Shown here piece after piece: positions 17,593-26,333 of a DNA stretch of 64,000 bases. The notes beneath the pieces are model-generated. The model saw only the letters and a list, made by a program, of their open reading frames with translations. It did not search any database and had not been told where the DNA came from. Within the stretch, counting starts at the first letter, position 1. Every line of letters starts with the position of its first letter. The translations under genes and the position numbers were made by a program. The stretch comes from Methanospirillum stamsii (GTDB lineage: Archaea > Halobacteriota > Methanomicrobia > Methanomicrobiales > Methanospirillaceae), in the NCBI RefSeq assembly GCF_046244385.1, contig NZ_CP176366.1, forward strand, positions 3,286,001-3,350,000, given 5' to 3'.

Positions 17593-18819
17593 GTGATCTC
17601 CTCATCGTACTCCGGAATTTCAATCAATGATCCAGACGAACTCATTGATTCAATAAAAAAAGTACATACGAAAGTTCCATTAACAGGGAAAAAAACAAAC
17701 GAACTCTTAGCTCTTAAGGATAAACAATTACAATATCTTATCGCAGCCATCAGAAATACTCCTCAAATTCCGGAAAACTGGTCGGAGGATGAATGGAAAG
17801 AATGGTTAGCCACACTAATTCCACACCGGATACTATCACTCCTTGCCTTGCATATATCTACATGGGAGGAAAAATTCAGACCTCCGGATTTCATATATTC
17901 ACGATTGATTAAGGAATTCCATCAGGCTGCAATAAAATCAGTTTTAATTGACCACCAATTACTAAACCTATCTTCAATCTTTGAGAAAGAAAAAATTGAA
18001 GTAATTATAGTAAAAGGAGTGGCTCTTGCAAGATCAATTTATCCTGATACTGCAACACGAATTTCTTGTGATATTGATCTTTTTGTTCAACCAGAAAATA
18101 TAAAAAATTTAGAGAATATTCTCGAGAATCTTGGATATAGATGTCCTGAACATACCTTCGATATTTCACCAGATATTTTCCAAGAAGAGGTTTTTTTCAC
18201 TCCAAAAAACATGGCCAATATTGATATTCACTGGTCAATTGATAGAAATTTTTCATTATTTGATCAGGATTGGTTAGACAAAGCCTTCATATCCAAACAA
18301 TTAATTCAATATAATAATTTTAATTTTTTTACATTTAATCCAATTAATCATCTTGAATATCTTGCTTTTCACCATATTTTCCAGCACGATAGCATGACCT
18401 TTGATTGGATCATGGATATTGCATATCTTTTTCCCAAATTGACTATAGAAGATTGGAAAATTATCACAAAAAAATCAGCAATGGATAATGTTCGAATTTC
18501 CTTAGAACTGGCATTGATAATAGCCAGTCTTTGGTCAGGTGTTTCACTACCAGAAAATTATAATAACTTCTCAAATTGGCCGGTTCCCTCCCAAAAAGAA
18601 CAAAAAATAATGACATTTGCGAAAAATCATAGTATATATCTCATGTCTTTTATCCATATTATCCATGCCTTAAAAAATAGAAACGATAAAATATCACACA
18701 TATATTATTATATTTTTCCGCCAAAGGGACTTTTATATAAATATCGTAAATCAGATAGTATTTTGGATATCCCTTGTGCATACATTAGAAGATGGATAAG
18801 TTTTATAAAATATTTTTAA
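17593..18819 (+). CDS. Uncharacterised nucleotidyltransferase family (NTP_transf_5-like)
   Basis: The 408-residue protein has the nucleotidyltransferase signature 'VEVIIVKGVALARSIYPDTATRISCDIDLFV' (residues about 135-165) with the acidic DxD, followed by 'ENLGYRCPEH', 'MANIDIHWSID' and 'LEYLAFHHIFQH…DWIMDIAYLF'. This is the order seen in PF14907-type proteins. Such proteins are found beside exopolysaccharide genes and in peptide-modification clusters that also hold HPr-kinase-like and PqqD-like genes. Both contexts exist in this window, though the peptide cluster is 24 kb away. GTG 17593 is the first start in the frame and no ATG is near it. Target unknown. Confidence 0.72.
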   Translation: MISSSYSGISINDPDELIDSIKKVHTKVPLTGKKTNELLALKDKQLQYLIAAIRNTPQIPENWSEDEWKEWLATLIPHRILSLLALHISTWEEKFRPPDFIYSRLIKEFHQAAIKSVLIDHQLLNLSSIFEKEKIEVIIVKGVALARSIYPDTATRISCDIDLFVQPENIKNLENILENLGYRCPEHTFDISPDIFQEEVFFTPKNMANIDIHWSIDRNFSLFDQDWLDKAFISKQLIQYNNFNFFTFNPINHLEYLAFHHIFQHDSMTFDWIMDIAYLFPKLTIEDWKIITKKSAMDNVRISLELALIIASLWSGVSLPENYNNFSNWPVPSQKEQKIMTFAKNHSIYLMSFIHIIHALKNRNDKISHIYYYIFPPKGLLYKYRKSDSILDIPCAYIRRWISFIKYF

Positions 18820-18967
18820 TAATTTCCGGAACCTCTTTTCAATTCAATTATGAGAATAAATATCCAAATGCTTCTTTAATTATTAAAAATCTACGAAAGA
18901 CATCAGATATTTTTGATCTATATTCAATTGGATATCTTTATTACCCCATAAAATATTATATAAAACT

Positions 18968-19606
18968 ATGTCATTATCCCACTTCTTTAGGAACTTAACT
19001 CTAGTTCTAATATTCTGTTCTGTTTTCTCATTTTACCCGGTATTGTCAGAAGAAACGTATAGCATTGATATTTCACCATCAACAGTTGAAACTAATGAGA
19101 CTGTAAAGGTTGTTTTAGAAGACATCCCACAGAATTCTATTATTAACATGACTATTGAAGGTGAAGTATCTGCAGTCAAGGGAGAAGAAAGTACCTTCCT
19201 GATGACCAATTTCCTGTTCCCATATTATGATCCGGCGGCAGTTTATGAAACGCATATGATGGATCTCATTCCCGGAACAGAAGCCACCACCAGTGTGATC
19301 CGGGAAGATGGAACTGAAGCTTCCTACACCGGAGAAGTCAATGAAACTGGTATCTTTAACGCATCAATTATCCACGAACTGAACCGTGCGGTATACAATG
19401 TCACTTTTACCGGAATTCCGGCAGAGGACCACATGAGAGCCCTTATAGAATTCGGCTCAACAACACGTGAGGATAATAGTACAGAAGAAGCAACAACTGC
19501 AGAAAGTTCCTTTACCCCAAGTGGATTCTTTGAGGGAAAGATGGATGTATCTGTTTACATTGATGGTGAACTTCAGAAAACAGAAACTATTTCAGTAACT
19601 CCCTGA
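18968..19606 (+). CDS. Secreted hypothetical protein
   Basis: 212 residues with an N-terminal signal sequence (hydrophobic residues about 8-26, 'LTLVLIFCSVFSFYPVLS'), then an acidic, Thr/Glu-rich mature part of likely beta-sandwich type ('YSIDISPSTVETNETVKVVLEDI', 'YDPAAVYETHMMDLIPGTEATTSVI', 'NVTFTGIPAEDHMRALIEFG'). Several N-x-S/T sequons fit an archaeal exported glycoprotein. No anchor at the C-terminus and no family recognised. A T-run terminator follows. It lies between the nucleotidyltransferase and the MoxR-type operon and could belong to either. Confidence 0.6.
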   Translation: MSLSHFFRNLTLVLIFCSVFSFYPVLSEETYSIDISPSTVETNETVKVVLEDIPQNSIINMTIEGEVSAVKGEESTFLMTNFLFPYYDPAAVYETHMMDLIPGTEATTSVIREDGTEASYTGEVNETGIFNASIIHELNRAVYNVTFTGIPAEDHMRALIEFGSTTREDNSTEEATTAESSFTPSGFFEGKMDVSVYIDGELQKTETISVTP

Positions 19607-19617
19607 TCTTTATCCTC

Positions 19618-19625
19618 TTTTTTTT
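19618..19625 (+). terminator. Poly-T terminator
   Basis: Run of eight T, 12 bases after the stop of the secreted protein, of the kind archaeal RNA polymerase uses to terminate. The following 180 bases up to 19811 are AT-rich and presumably hold the promoter of the MoxR-type operon. Confidence 0.4.
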
Positions 19626-19810
19626 CAAAAATATTAGAGGTACATATATTTTTTTATTGATATATTATTCAATACAAATAAAAAAGTTATTTACCAAAAC
19701 AATATCAATTACTTAATATTAGGATGATTAATCATCAATATCACGAAAATTGCTCTTTTAGAATGTACAGTAATAATTCCCGGAAAAAATTACAATAATA
19801 GTTCATTACC

Positions 19811-20071
19811 ATGAAGAAAAAAGATCTGGCAACCTTATTCCTTGTAATATGGGTTTTGATCATCCTCACTTTTATGCTCATGGGTCAATACCTGGATCTG
19901 GAAATTTTTTTTGTTCTCTGGCTAATCGGACTCCTTATTATTACTGAACTCATAAGCACTCACAATATTCAAACAAAATATCTGGTGAAAATTAAATATG
20001 TAATCGCGATAGGAGTTGCCATCTTTGCATTCATTGTTTTAGAAAAGGTAATGGTGATTATAAATTCATGA
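19811..20071 (+). CDS. Small membrane protein, first gene of MoxR/DUF58 operon
   Basis: 86 residues with three hydrophobic helices (about 8-25, 30-47 and 61-82). I recognise no family. It starts at ATG 19811, and its stop overlaps the ATG of the next gene (ATGA at 20068-20071), so translation is coupled. Its position makes it the lead gene of the MoxR-DUF58-DUF4129-DUF4350 operon, where small accessory membrane proteins are common. Confidence 0.6.
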   Translation: MKKKDLATLFLVIWVLIILTFMLMGQYLDLEIFFVLWLIGLLIITELISTHNIQTKYLVKIKYVIAIGVAIFAFIVLEKVMVIINS

Positions 20072-21828
20072 AAATATCTCACATCTCACTCATTACTTTT
20101 TTTTCGCTCACCATTACTGCCTTGTATCTTCTTTCTCTCGGAAGTAATCCGATATTATATTCCCTGGAACTTGAAAAACCTACAACAGAGTTTCATAGTG
20201 ACATTAATGCTGAGGAACGAATTTTTCTTAACAGTTCCCAGGATATGACACCAATAATGCAGGACATCCTGGACTACTCAGGACCTATTGCACTCAATAT
20301 CAGAATGGAAGATATGGATGCCGCGATTGGCGATCTTCAGCAATATTATAACAAATACCGAAACCTTGACCGGTTGGTAATCAACCTGGATATGAGTGAG
20401 AGTGAAATAGAAGAATTCCAGGATAATACCAAGTTACAAGAAGAACTTTTCAGAGAATTATTGATGGCTTCAGATGATCTGGACACACTTAAAAGATTAG
20501 AATTCCGATACCGTGACCAGAATGATATTACCTCTCTGAAAACCGTTGCATTCCAGGGTGAAGCACTAAAAAAGAAAATCCATAAGATTCGGGAGAAATA
20601 CAATCTGGTAAATGAAGAAATTGTAAACCAGGGCATGAAATTTGAGCTCAATACTTCAAAAGTCGAGCAGGCAAGAATGGATATTAATCGTTTTGTCGAC
20701 GAGATTACTGAAGAACAGGAAGTGAGGAAAAAAGAGATTCCAATTACAAATCAAGAAATCCCGGAAAAAAAATTAACCTTACTGGTTACTCCGGAGTCAG
20801 GAAAATACTGGGATGTTATTCATTACTCCGGATATCTATCCGGAACAGACATCTCCAATAAAAACATTACTCTCAATGTTGACAATACCTATTATACAGA
20901 TCTCTTGACAAATGATATTGGGCATTACTCATCCTATATTTATATCGAACAAATCTCCACAGGACCTCATAATTTCACCTCAGTTTATCAATCTCTAAAA
21001 TCTGAACAACAACCACTATTTGTCACTCCGGTAAATTCAACCATTGATCTTTACATTCAGGCGGTGGAAAACCAACCGGTAGTTAATTTAACAGGAAATC
21101 TTCTAACCCATGTGCAGGTTAACAATGCAACTGTTCATTCAATAGTAAATAATGCTTCATGGAATACAACTCTGACAAACCAATATGGAAATTATTTCAC
21201 AAATCTCACTCTCCCACAGGGAACCTATCAAATCTATACAGCATTTAATGATAATTCATATCCTATCCATCCCAACCAAAGTCAGGTTTATGAAGTAGTC
21301 TCTTCTGGTACCAGTATTCTCTCAATTCGATTGCTCGGGGAAATTGATCCTCTGATTATATTTATCATTGTAACCGGAGGAGTAGTTGGACTGACAGGAA
21401 TAATAATAATTATTTTTAGAAAATATGTAAAAAAATTGACATTCCAATCTTCTGAACCAAAGACCGGATCAAACGATTACCAATTTATCGAAACTATAGA
21501 TGAAGAACTGTTAGCTTATACCGAAAGGGCACTTTCCGATCATTACCTTATCGTTTTACAAAAAAAGGGATTATCGGAAGCGGCAAGAGAGGTTTATCAG
21601 ATAATTCTTACAAACATCACCTTCACCATCCCCCGGAAAGAAGTGAATGCACATACTATCAGGGAAATTTCTGAAATTCTCTCGTCTAAACCATACAGTA
21701 ATATTTTTTCTGCATTCACCCGAATATATGAAAAAATCAGGTATGGTGGATCAGAAAAAGTGGACGATAAAGAAAACTTTGAAACACAATTTGAAGAACT
21801 GGATCAAGCTGTAAGGAAGGAAGAATGA
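20068..21828 (+). CDS. Membrane-anchored protein with extracytoplasmic coiled coil and DUF4129-like C-terminus
   Basis: 586 residues. An N-terminal anchor or signal (about 7-25) is followed by a charged, probably coiled-coil region (about 75-230, 'MEDMDAAIGDLQQYYNKYRNLDRL') and then beta-rich, Ig-like repeats of secreted type (about 235-410, 'PESGKYWDVIHYSGYLSGTD'). A transmembrane helix lies at about 427-448. The cytoplasmic tail has 'LSEAAREVYQIILTNITFTIPRKEVNAHTIREI' and ends 'FSAFTRIYEKIRYG', resembling DUF4129. DUF4129 proteins accompany MoxR ATPases and DUF58 proteins in many bacteria and archaea. It overlaps both neighbours by 4 bases. Role unknown. Confidence 0.68.
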   Translation: MKISHISLITFFSLTITALYLLSLGSNPILYSLELEKPTTEFHSDINAEERIFLNSSQDMTPIMQDILDYSGPIALNIRMEDMDAAIGDLQQYYNKYRNLDRLVINLDMSESEIEEFQDNTKLQEELFRELLMASDDLDTLKRLEFRYRDQNDITSLKTVAFQGEALKKKIHKIREKYNLVNEEIVNQGMKFELNTSKVEQARMDINRFVDEITEEQEVRKKEIPITNQEIPEKKLTLLVTPESGKYWDVIHYSGYLSGTDISNKNITLNVDNTYYTDLLTNDIGHYSSYIYIEQISTGPHNFTSVYQSLKSEQQPLFVTPVNSTIDLYIQAVENQPVVNLTGNLLTHVQVNNATVHSIVNNASWNTTLTNQYGNYFTNLTLPQGTYQIYTAFNDNSYPIHPNQSQVYEVVSSGTSILSIRLLGEIDPLIIFIIVTGGVVGLTGIIIIIFRKYVKKLTFQSSEPKTGSNDYQFIETIDEELLAYTERALSDHYLIVLQKKGLSEAAREVYQIILTNITFTIPRKEVNAHTIREISEILSSKPYSNIFSAFTRIYEKIRYGGSEKVDDKENFETQFEELDQAVRKEE

Positions 21829-22703
21829 ACAGCAAAGAATTTTTATTATTCATAATTTTCTTTATTGCCAGCATTTCCTGTCTGATATTATTCTCAACAA
21901 ACAATCTTGAATTTAGTAAATCAAATCCCGGATGGAATGGAACATCACAATTCTTCTCTGATACTGACCGGCATACAACCGTTGAAATATACAATCTCTC
22001 TCAACTAACAAACGCGGAAAATGTAACCCTTCTAATCATCGCCCCGGATAACGAATTTTTTCCTAACCAGACCGTTTTATACCGGGATTTCTTATTACGA
22101 GGAAATACAATAATACTGGCAGATGACTTTGGAACAGGGAATTCTCTGCTTAAAGGCATTGGATCTCATATATCACTTCTTCGGGGGATTTTAACCAGCG
22201 TAGACCGGGCTTATAATGATGGATATACCGTTGTGACCTACCCGGCATCTGAGCATCCCCTTCTTTCAGGAGTTGATTCATTAGTATTAGAGAGAAGTTC
22301 AACACTATTAGGGGGAGAACCGCTCATAACCTCAAGTCTTTTTAGCTGGGTTGACCGGGATGAAGATAAAGAAATTACTAAAAAGGAACTTCTTGGGAAA
22401 TATACTGTAATGTCAGGAGAAAAAATTGGAAACGGAGAAATAATCGTCCTTTCTGATCCCAGTATTTTCATCAATTCCATGAGGAATCTTGAGAATAAAT
22501 ACAGCAATCCAATATTCATAAAAAATATTATTCAATTACATCCTCTGCTCTATATCGATCAGGTAAATTCACGAACCAGTAATGCCCAGAGCACCAACCA
22601 GGTTATAGAATTCATAAAAAGCCAGAAAATTTTTAAAATTATGATAATCGGGTTAATGCTTGTTCTTATTGGATTATTTTTTATGAGGAAAAAACCAGAA
22701 TGA
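21825..22703 (+). CDS. DUF4350-like membrane protein
   Basis: 292 residues with an N-terminal anchor (about 5-24), an extracytoplasmic GATase-like region and a C-terminal transmembrane helix (about 267-287) followed by 'RKKPE'. The segment 'FLLRGNTIILADDFGTGNSLLKGIG' and later 'GEIIVLSDPSIFINSMR' match the DUF4350 pattern seen in MoxR/DUF58 operons. Family function is not established. It starts with ATGA overlapping the DUF4129 gene and is followed by a 94-base gap before moxR, the largest gap in the operon. Confidence 0.7.
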   Translation: MNSKEFLLFIIFFIASISCLILFSTNNLEFSKSNPGWNGTSQFFSDTDRHTTVEIYNLSQLTNAENVTLLIIAPDNEFFPNQTVLYRDFLLRGNTIILADDFGTGNSLLKGIGSHISLLRGILTSVDRAYNDGYTVVTYPASEHPLLSGVDSLVLERSSTLLGGEPLITSSLFSWVDRDEDKEITKKELLGKYTVMSGEKIGNGEIIVLSDPSIFINSMRNLENKYSNPIFIKNIIQLHPLLYIDQVNSRTSNAQSTNQVIEFIKSQKIFKIMIIGLMLVLIGLFFMRKKPE

Positions 22704-22797
22704 TGTTGAAATTTTCTAATTCCGCTATTGGAGGTCTGGGAGATATGCAGAAAAAACATTTAATTATATTTTCACTAAAAATCCGGAGCTAAAATAA

Positions 22798-23766
22798 ATG
22801 AGTGACCAGAATGATAGTATTCAAAAAATTGTTGATATTCACCGGGAAGTACATGAAAAAGTTGGAGAATTTATTGTAGGCAATAAAAACCTGATTGATT
22901 TAATTTTAATCGGATTATTGACAGAGGGACATATCCTGATTGAAGGAGCACCAGGAACAGCCAAAACCAGTATATCAAAAATTATTTCACTCATTACCGG
23001 CTGTGATTTTAAAAGAATCCAGGGAGCAATAGATCTTCAACCGATGGATATGATTGGTGTAAACATCTATGATTCTTCTACTCATGATTTTGTATTCCGA
23101 AAAGGACCCATATTTACCAATATATTGCTAACCGATGAATTAAACCGGATTAATCCAAAATCACAGAGTGCATTTATCGAAGCTCTCAGTGAAAGACAGG
23201 CTACAGTAGATGGGGCTGTCTATCCTCTTCCTTCTCCTTTTATTGTAATCGCTACTCAAAATCCCTATGAGCTGGAAGGCACATTCCCTCTTATTGAAGT
23301 ACAACGGGATCGTTTTTCATTCAGTACAACAACCACTTTCCTTGGCCATGAAGATGAACTGGAAATTATCAGAAGAGCATCTACAGGAATTCTGGAATGG
23401 GACAATTATATTCAGAATATCAGGCCAATAATTGAACATGAAACACTCCTCTCATTAATCCAGAGTATTAAAAAAATTACGATACAGGATCCGGTACACC
23501 GATATATCCGTGATATCATTATGGCAACTCGTCATCACCAGGATATCTCACTTGGTGCTTCTTCTCGTGGATCCATTGCGATGGTAAATGGGGCAAAATG
23601 TCTTGCTGCATTACATGGACGTGATTTTGTAATTCCGGATGACATTAAATGGCTAACACCATTTGTTCTCCTACATCGTATTTATCTGACGCGAAATGCA
23701 GAAATGGACGGTGTAAAAGTAATAGATATTATACAGGAAATACTTGAGACCATCGAGGTGCCATAA
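22798..23766 (+). CDS. MoxR-family AAA+ ATPase
   Basis: 322 residues with complete MoxR features: Walker A 'GAPGTAKTS' (residues about 50-58), the MoxR segment 'FKRIQGAIDLQPMDMIG', Walker B 'ILLTDELNRINPKSQSAFIEAL', sensor 1 'FIVIATQNPYELEGTFPLIEVQRDRF' and the C-terminal lid 'GASSRGSIAMVNGAKCLAALHGRDFVIPDD'. MoxR ATPases act as chaperones that activate or assemble partner complexes, usually with DUF58/VWA proteins. The DUF58 partner starts 2 bases after its stop, strongly suggesting a joint function at the membrane. Confidence 0.95.
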   Translation: MSDQNDSIQKIVDIHREVHEKVGEFIVGNKNLIDLILIGLLTEGHILIEGAPGTAKTSISKIISLITGCDFKRIQGAIDLQPMDMIGVNIYDSSTHDFVFRKGPIFTNILLTDELNRINPKSQSAFIEALSERQATVDGAVYPLPSPFIVIATQNPYELEGTFPLIEVQRDRFSFSTTTTFLGHEDELEIIRRASTGILEWDNYIQNIRPIIEHETLLSLIQSIKKITIQDPVHRYIRDIIMATRHHQDISLGASSRGSIAMVNGAKCLAALHGRDFVIPDDIKWLTPFVLLHRIYLTRNAEMDGVKVIDIIQEILETIEVP

Positions 23767-23768
23767 AC

Positions 23769-25085
23769 TTGAAATTACATCGCTGCACTGAGGGATTTAT
23801 CGTAATTTTCATTATCCTCTTATTTACCGCAGCGTATTTTGATGAACCAGGCCTTCTTTTCATTTCAAGTTCACTGGGTCTTTTTATTACATCCAGATAC
23901 TGGATTTTTTTATTCAGGATAAAAAAAATTGCAGATTCGTGTACTATCAATCGGAAACTTGAAAAAAAAGTATTCAGACAGGGGAATCTATTAAAAGTAA
24001 ATACAGAAATTTCAATAACTTCAGAAACCGGGATAAATATTCAATATTCCGAGAATCCTGTAGCGGGCATTATATTTAATCATGGTGAAATATCCAAAAA
24101 TATTTCAGAAAATGCAATCCAGACCTGTAATCTTATTTATTGGATTATTCCGATAATTCATGGTAACATTCGTTTTGCATATGGAGAATTATTATTCTCT
24201 GATCTCTTTTTCTCAAGTACCCTACATCTATCCAAAAATAATTATACAAATCCTGAAATAAGAATCGTTCCGGTTCCATTTTTCGAGAAGGAAACAATTT
24301 TAAGTACTCGCGGAGATAAAGAAAACGAAAAGGCCAATATTTTACAGGGATTTAGTATCCGCTCATACCGGGAATATATACCAGGAGATGATATCAGGAA
24401 AATTGACTGGAAACTCACTGCAAAATATGACAACCTGTATGTCAGAGAGTATTCCGGAATGCAGAACAAGCCTCCACTGATCATCGCAGACCTCCCTGAA
24501 CAGGGGACATCATATAAACCGGAAGGATTGCAATCTATTATTCGTGCCATAACTGGTATTATTGAAAATAAAAACTATCTGAAAGAAAATCTTTCAATTC
24601 TGGTCATTTCGGGTCCAAATATCATTAGCATGGTGTTGGATGAATATGATCACGCTAAATGTATGGAACTGGTGACCAGATATTTACATCCTCAAATTCG
24701 GAATCATCATTTATACCGGGTAAAAAAACGATCTGATATACGGGAAGAACTAAAGCAAATTAGAGACCAGAAAAAAGAAAACTTTTCAATAAATGATAAC
24801 AATTTCTTTGAAAGAAAATCCACTATTTATTTAAAAGTACTCATGGAAAAAGAGAATACACATTTTTCTAACCAGATATCAAAAATACTCACCATGCATA
24901 ATCCTGAAGAAATTGTCTTCTACTCCTTATGCGAAGGTGATGTAAGCCATATCCAGGAGATTCTCAAGCAAAGTCATTATAGAAATATCAGATTTACCCT
25001 GAAAATTCCATCAAAAAATTATCCTGAATTTATGAAAAAAGCAGGAATATATTTGAAAGGTGAAAAGATCGAGATGATACAATGA
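23769..25085 (+). CDS. DUF58 domain protein
   Basis: 438 residues. Two N-terminal hydrophobic helices (about 8-50) are followed by a beta-rich region and the DUF58 hallmark 'IRSYREYIPGDDIRKIDWKLTAKYDNLYVREY' (residues about 196-228). After it comes a vWA-like fold ('PPLIIADLPEQGTSYKPEG'). DUF58 proteins pair with MoxR ATPases. The start is TTG 23769, two bases after the moxR stop; no nearby ATG fits. The stop overlaps the next ATG (ATGA). The roughly 200-residue C-terminal part is not familiar. Confidence 0.9.
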   Translation: MKLHRCTEGFIVIFIILLFTAAYFDEPGLLFISSSLGLFITSRYWIFLFRIKKIADSCTINRKLEKKVFRQGNLLKVNTEISITSETGINIQYSENPVAGIIFNHGEISKNISENAIQTCNLIYWIIPIIHGNIRFAYGELLFSDLFFSSTLHLSKNNYTNPEIRIVPVPFFEKETILSTRGDKENEKANILQGFSIRSYREYIPGDDIRKIDWKLTAKYDNLYVREYSGMQNKPPLIIADLPEQGTSYKPEGLQSIIRAITGIIENKNYLKENLSILVISGPNIISMVLDEYDHAKCMELVTRYLHPQIRNHHLYRVKKRSDIREELKQIRDQKKENFSINDNNFFERKSTIYLKVLMEKENTHFSNQISKILTMHNPEEIVFYSLCEGDVSHIQEILKQSHYRNIRFTLKIPSKNYPEFMKKAGIYLKGEKIEMIQ

Positions 25086-25552
25086 ATCTTTTATTTAAAG
25101 AAATTTCTCTTATTGCTCTGACTGTCCTATCCTTGACTGGCTCAATGATACTTTCAAGAAACATCTGGTTTATCTATCCGTTGTTGATAATATTTTCATT
25201 GTTTATCTGGAATATCAGCAGGAATGCGCCTCACTATCGTACTATCTTATTTTTATTCATTATTTTTGATTCCTATGTATCATATTATTCTTCACCATTC
25301 CTTTCAATCCTGATTATTTGGTCCGGAGTCATGTTATTTGCTATCCAGGAAAACCTTATTGTAACAAAAATGGATATCCGGATAATTGTAATCCTTTTGG
25401 GAATGATTGCATTAACCGGCATAATAATTATGCATACCAACCGGATTCTCTATCCATCCCTCTTCGTCCTTGGTTTATCAGCGGGTATTATTTTTCTTTC
25501 CATTATTTTCCATTATCGAATTCAAAAAAGATATTCCGGAGAATATTCATGA
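25082..25552 (+). CDS. Hypothetical membrane protein in MoxR operon
   Basis: 156 residues with five or six hydrophobic helices and almost no soluble part, ending in a basic tail ('YRIQKRYSGEYS'). No family recognised. It overlaps both neighbours by a few bases, so it is translated as part of the operon. It could be the membrane scaffold for the DUF58/MoxR complex (inference). Confidence 0.6.
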   Translation: MNLLFKEISLIALTVLSLTGSMILSRNIWFIYPLLIIFSLFIWNISRNAPHYRTILFLFIIFDSYVSYYSSPFLSILIIWSGVMLFAIQENLIVTKMDIRIIVILLGMIALTGIIIMHTNRILYPSLFVLGLSAGIIFLSIIFHYRIQKRYSGEYS

Positions 25553-26328
25553 ATGTTAAAAATAAAGACCGAAATATTACCGCCTCACTGGTTCTCATTC
25601 TATCTGCAGGGCTATTATTCATTATTACCTGGATTTCTGGCAGGAATGATCTGACAAATGCAACCGTTATCATATCAGCATTGATTTTATTCCTGACCGG
25701 ACTCATCATCTTTACCTTTCAAAAAAATTCTCTTGTTGAGGGAGAATGGGCATCATTATTTCATGTTCAGGAAACGATTAATCTTTCACGAATAACTTCT
25801 GACCTTGGAATAATGGGGCATGCAATATTCATTCCGGAAACAGAAGAAAAAACAAAAATTATTTTTCAATTTATTCCGGTGTCGACATATAAAAAAGGAG
25901 AACTCACTGGAGATTCTTTTGTCACAGGAACCGGGGGAACCGGACTTCTAATTGATCCTTCTGGAAAACCATTAAAAGAGTACCTTGATAAAAAATTGAA
26001 ACTTCATATTCCTGATAATGATGATGAAATATTCTCATTGATTCGTGAGATAATAGAAGAAACTCTGGAATTAACAGAGAAAACCCTAGTTCAAAAAACA
26101 GGAGAGAGTTTTATCATCTCATTACAGGGCTTTCAGATGATAAACGGATGTTTTGCAATCCATGAAGAATCACCAGCATGTTGCCTTATCAATCCATGTC
26201 CAATAAGCAGCCTTATTGGAATGATCCTTGCAGAAGGAAAAAACCAGCCTTTTACCCTGGAGCGATGTTCTCCGAAGAAAAAGAACAACTCTGTAGAGTT
26301 AGTATATTCTCCAGTTAAAATAGATTAA
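25549..26328 (+). CDS. Hypothetical membrane-anchored protein, last gene of MoxR operon
   Basis: 259 residues starting 'MNVKNKDRNITAS'. Two N-terminal helices (about 13-32 and 41-60) precede a soluble domain with glycine-rich strands ('TGTGGTGLLIDPSGKPLKEYL') and 'GFQMINGCFAIHEESPACCLINPCPISSLIGMILAEG'. I place the start at ATG 25549, which overlaps the upstream stop as ATGA like the other junctions of this operon. An in-frame upstream extension to 25318 overlaps the previous gene in another frame and is not credible. Family not recognised. It ends 5 bases before the convergent DUF1616 gene. Confidence 0.6.
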   Translation: MNVKNKDRNITASLVLILSAGLLFIITWISGRNDLTNATVIISALILFLTGLIIFTFQKNSLVEGEWASLFHVQETINLSRITSDLGIMGHAIFIPETEEKTKIIFQFIPVSTYKKGELTGDSFVTGTGGTGLLIDPSGKPLKEYLDKKLKLHIPDNDDEIFSLIREIIEETLELTEKTLVQKTGESFIISLQGFQMINGCFAIHEESPACCLINPCPISSLIGMILAEGKNQPFTLERCSPKKKNNSVELVYSPVKID

Positions 26329-26333
26329 AAAAT

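Noticed and set aside
18792..18998. 68-codon frame between the nucleotidyltransferase and the secreted protein
   Set aside because: Overlaps both neighbours out of frame, has AT-driven composition and no ribosome binding site.
25318..25548. Upstream extension of the last MoxR-operon gene
   Set aside because: This part lies inside the preceding membrane-protein gene in another frame. The ATGA overlap at 25549 is the operon's normal junction.
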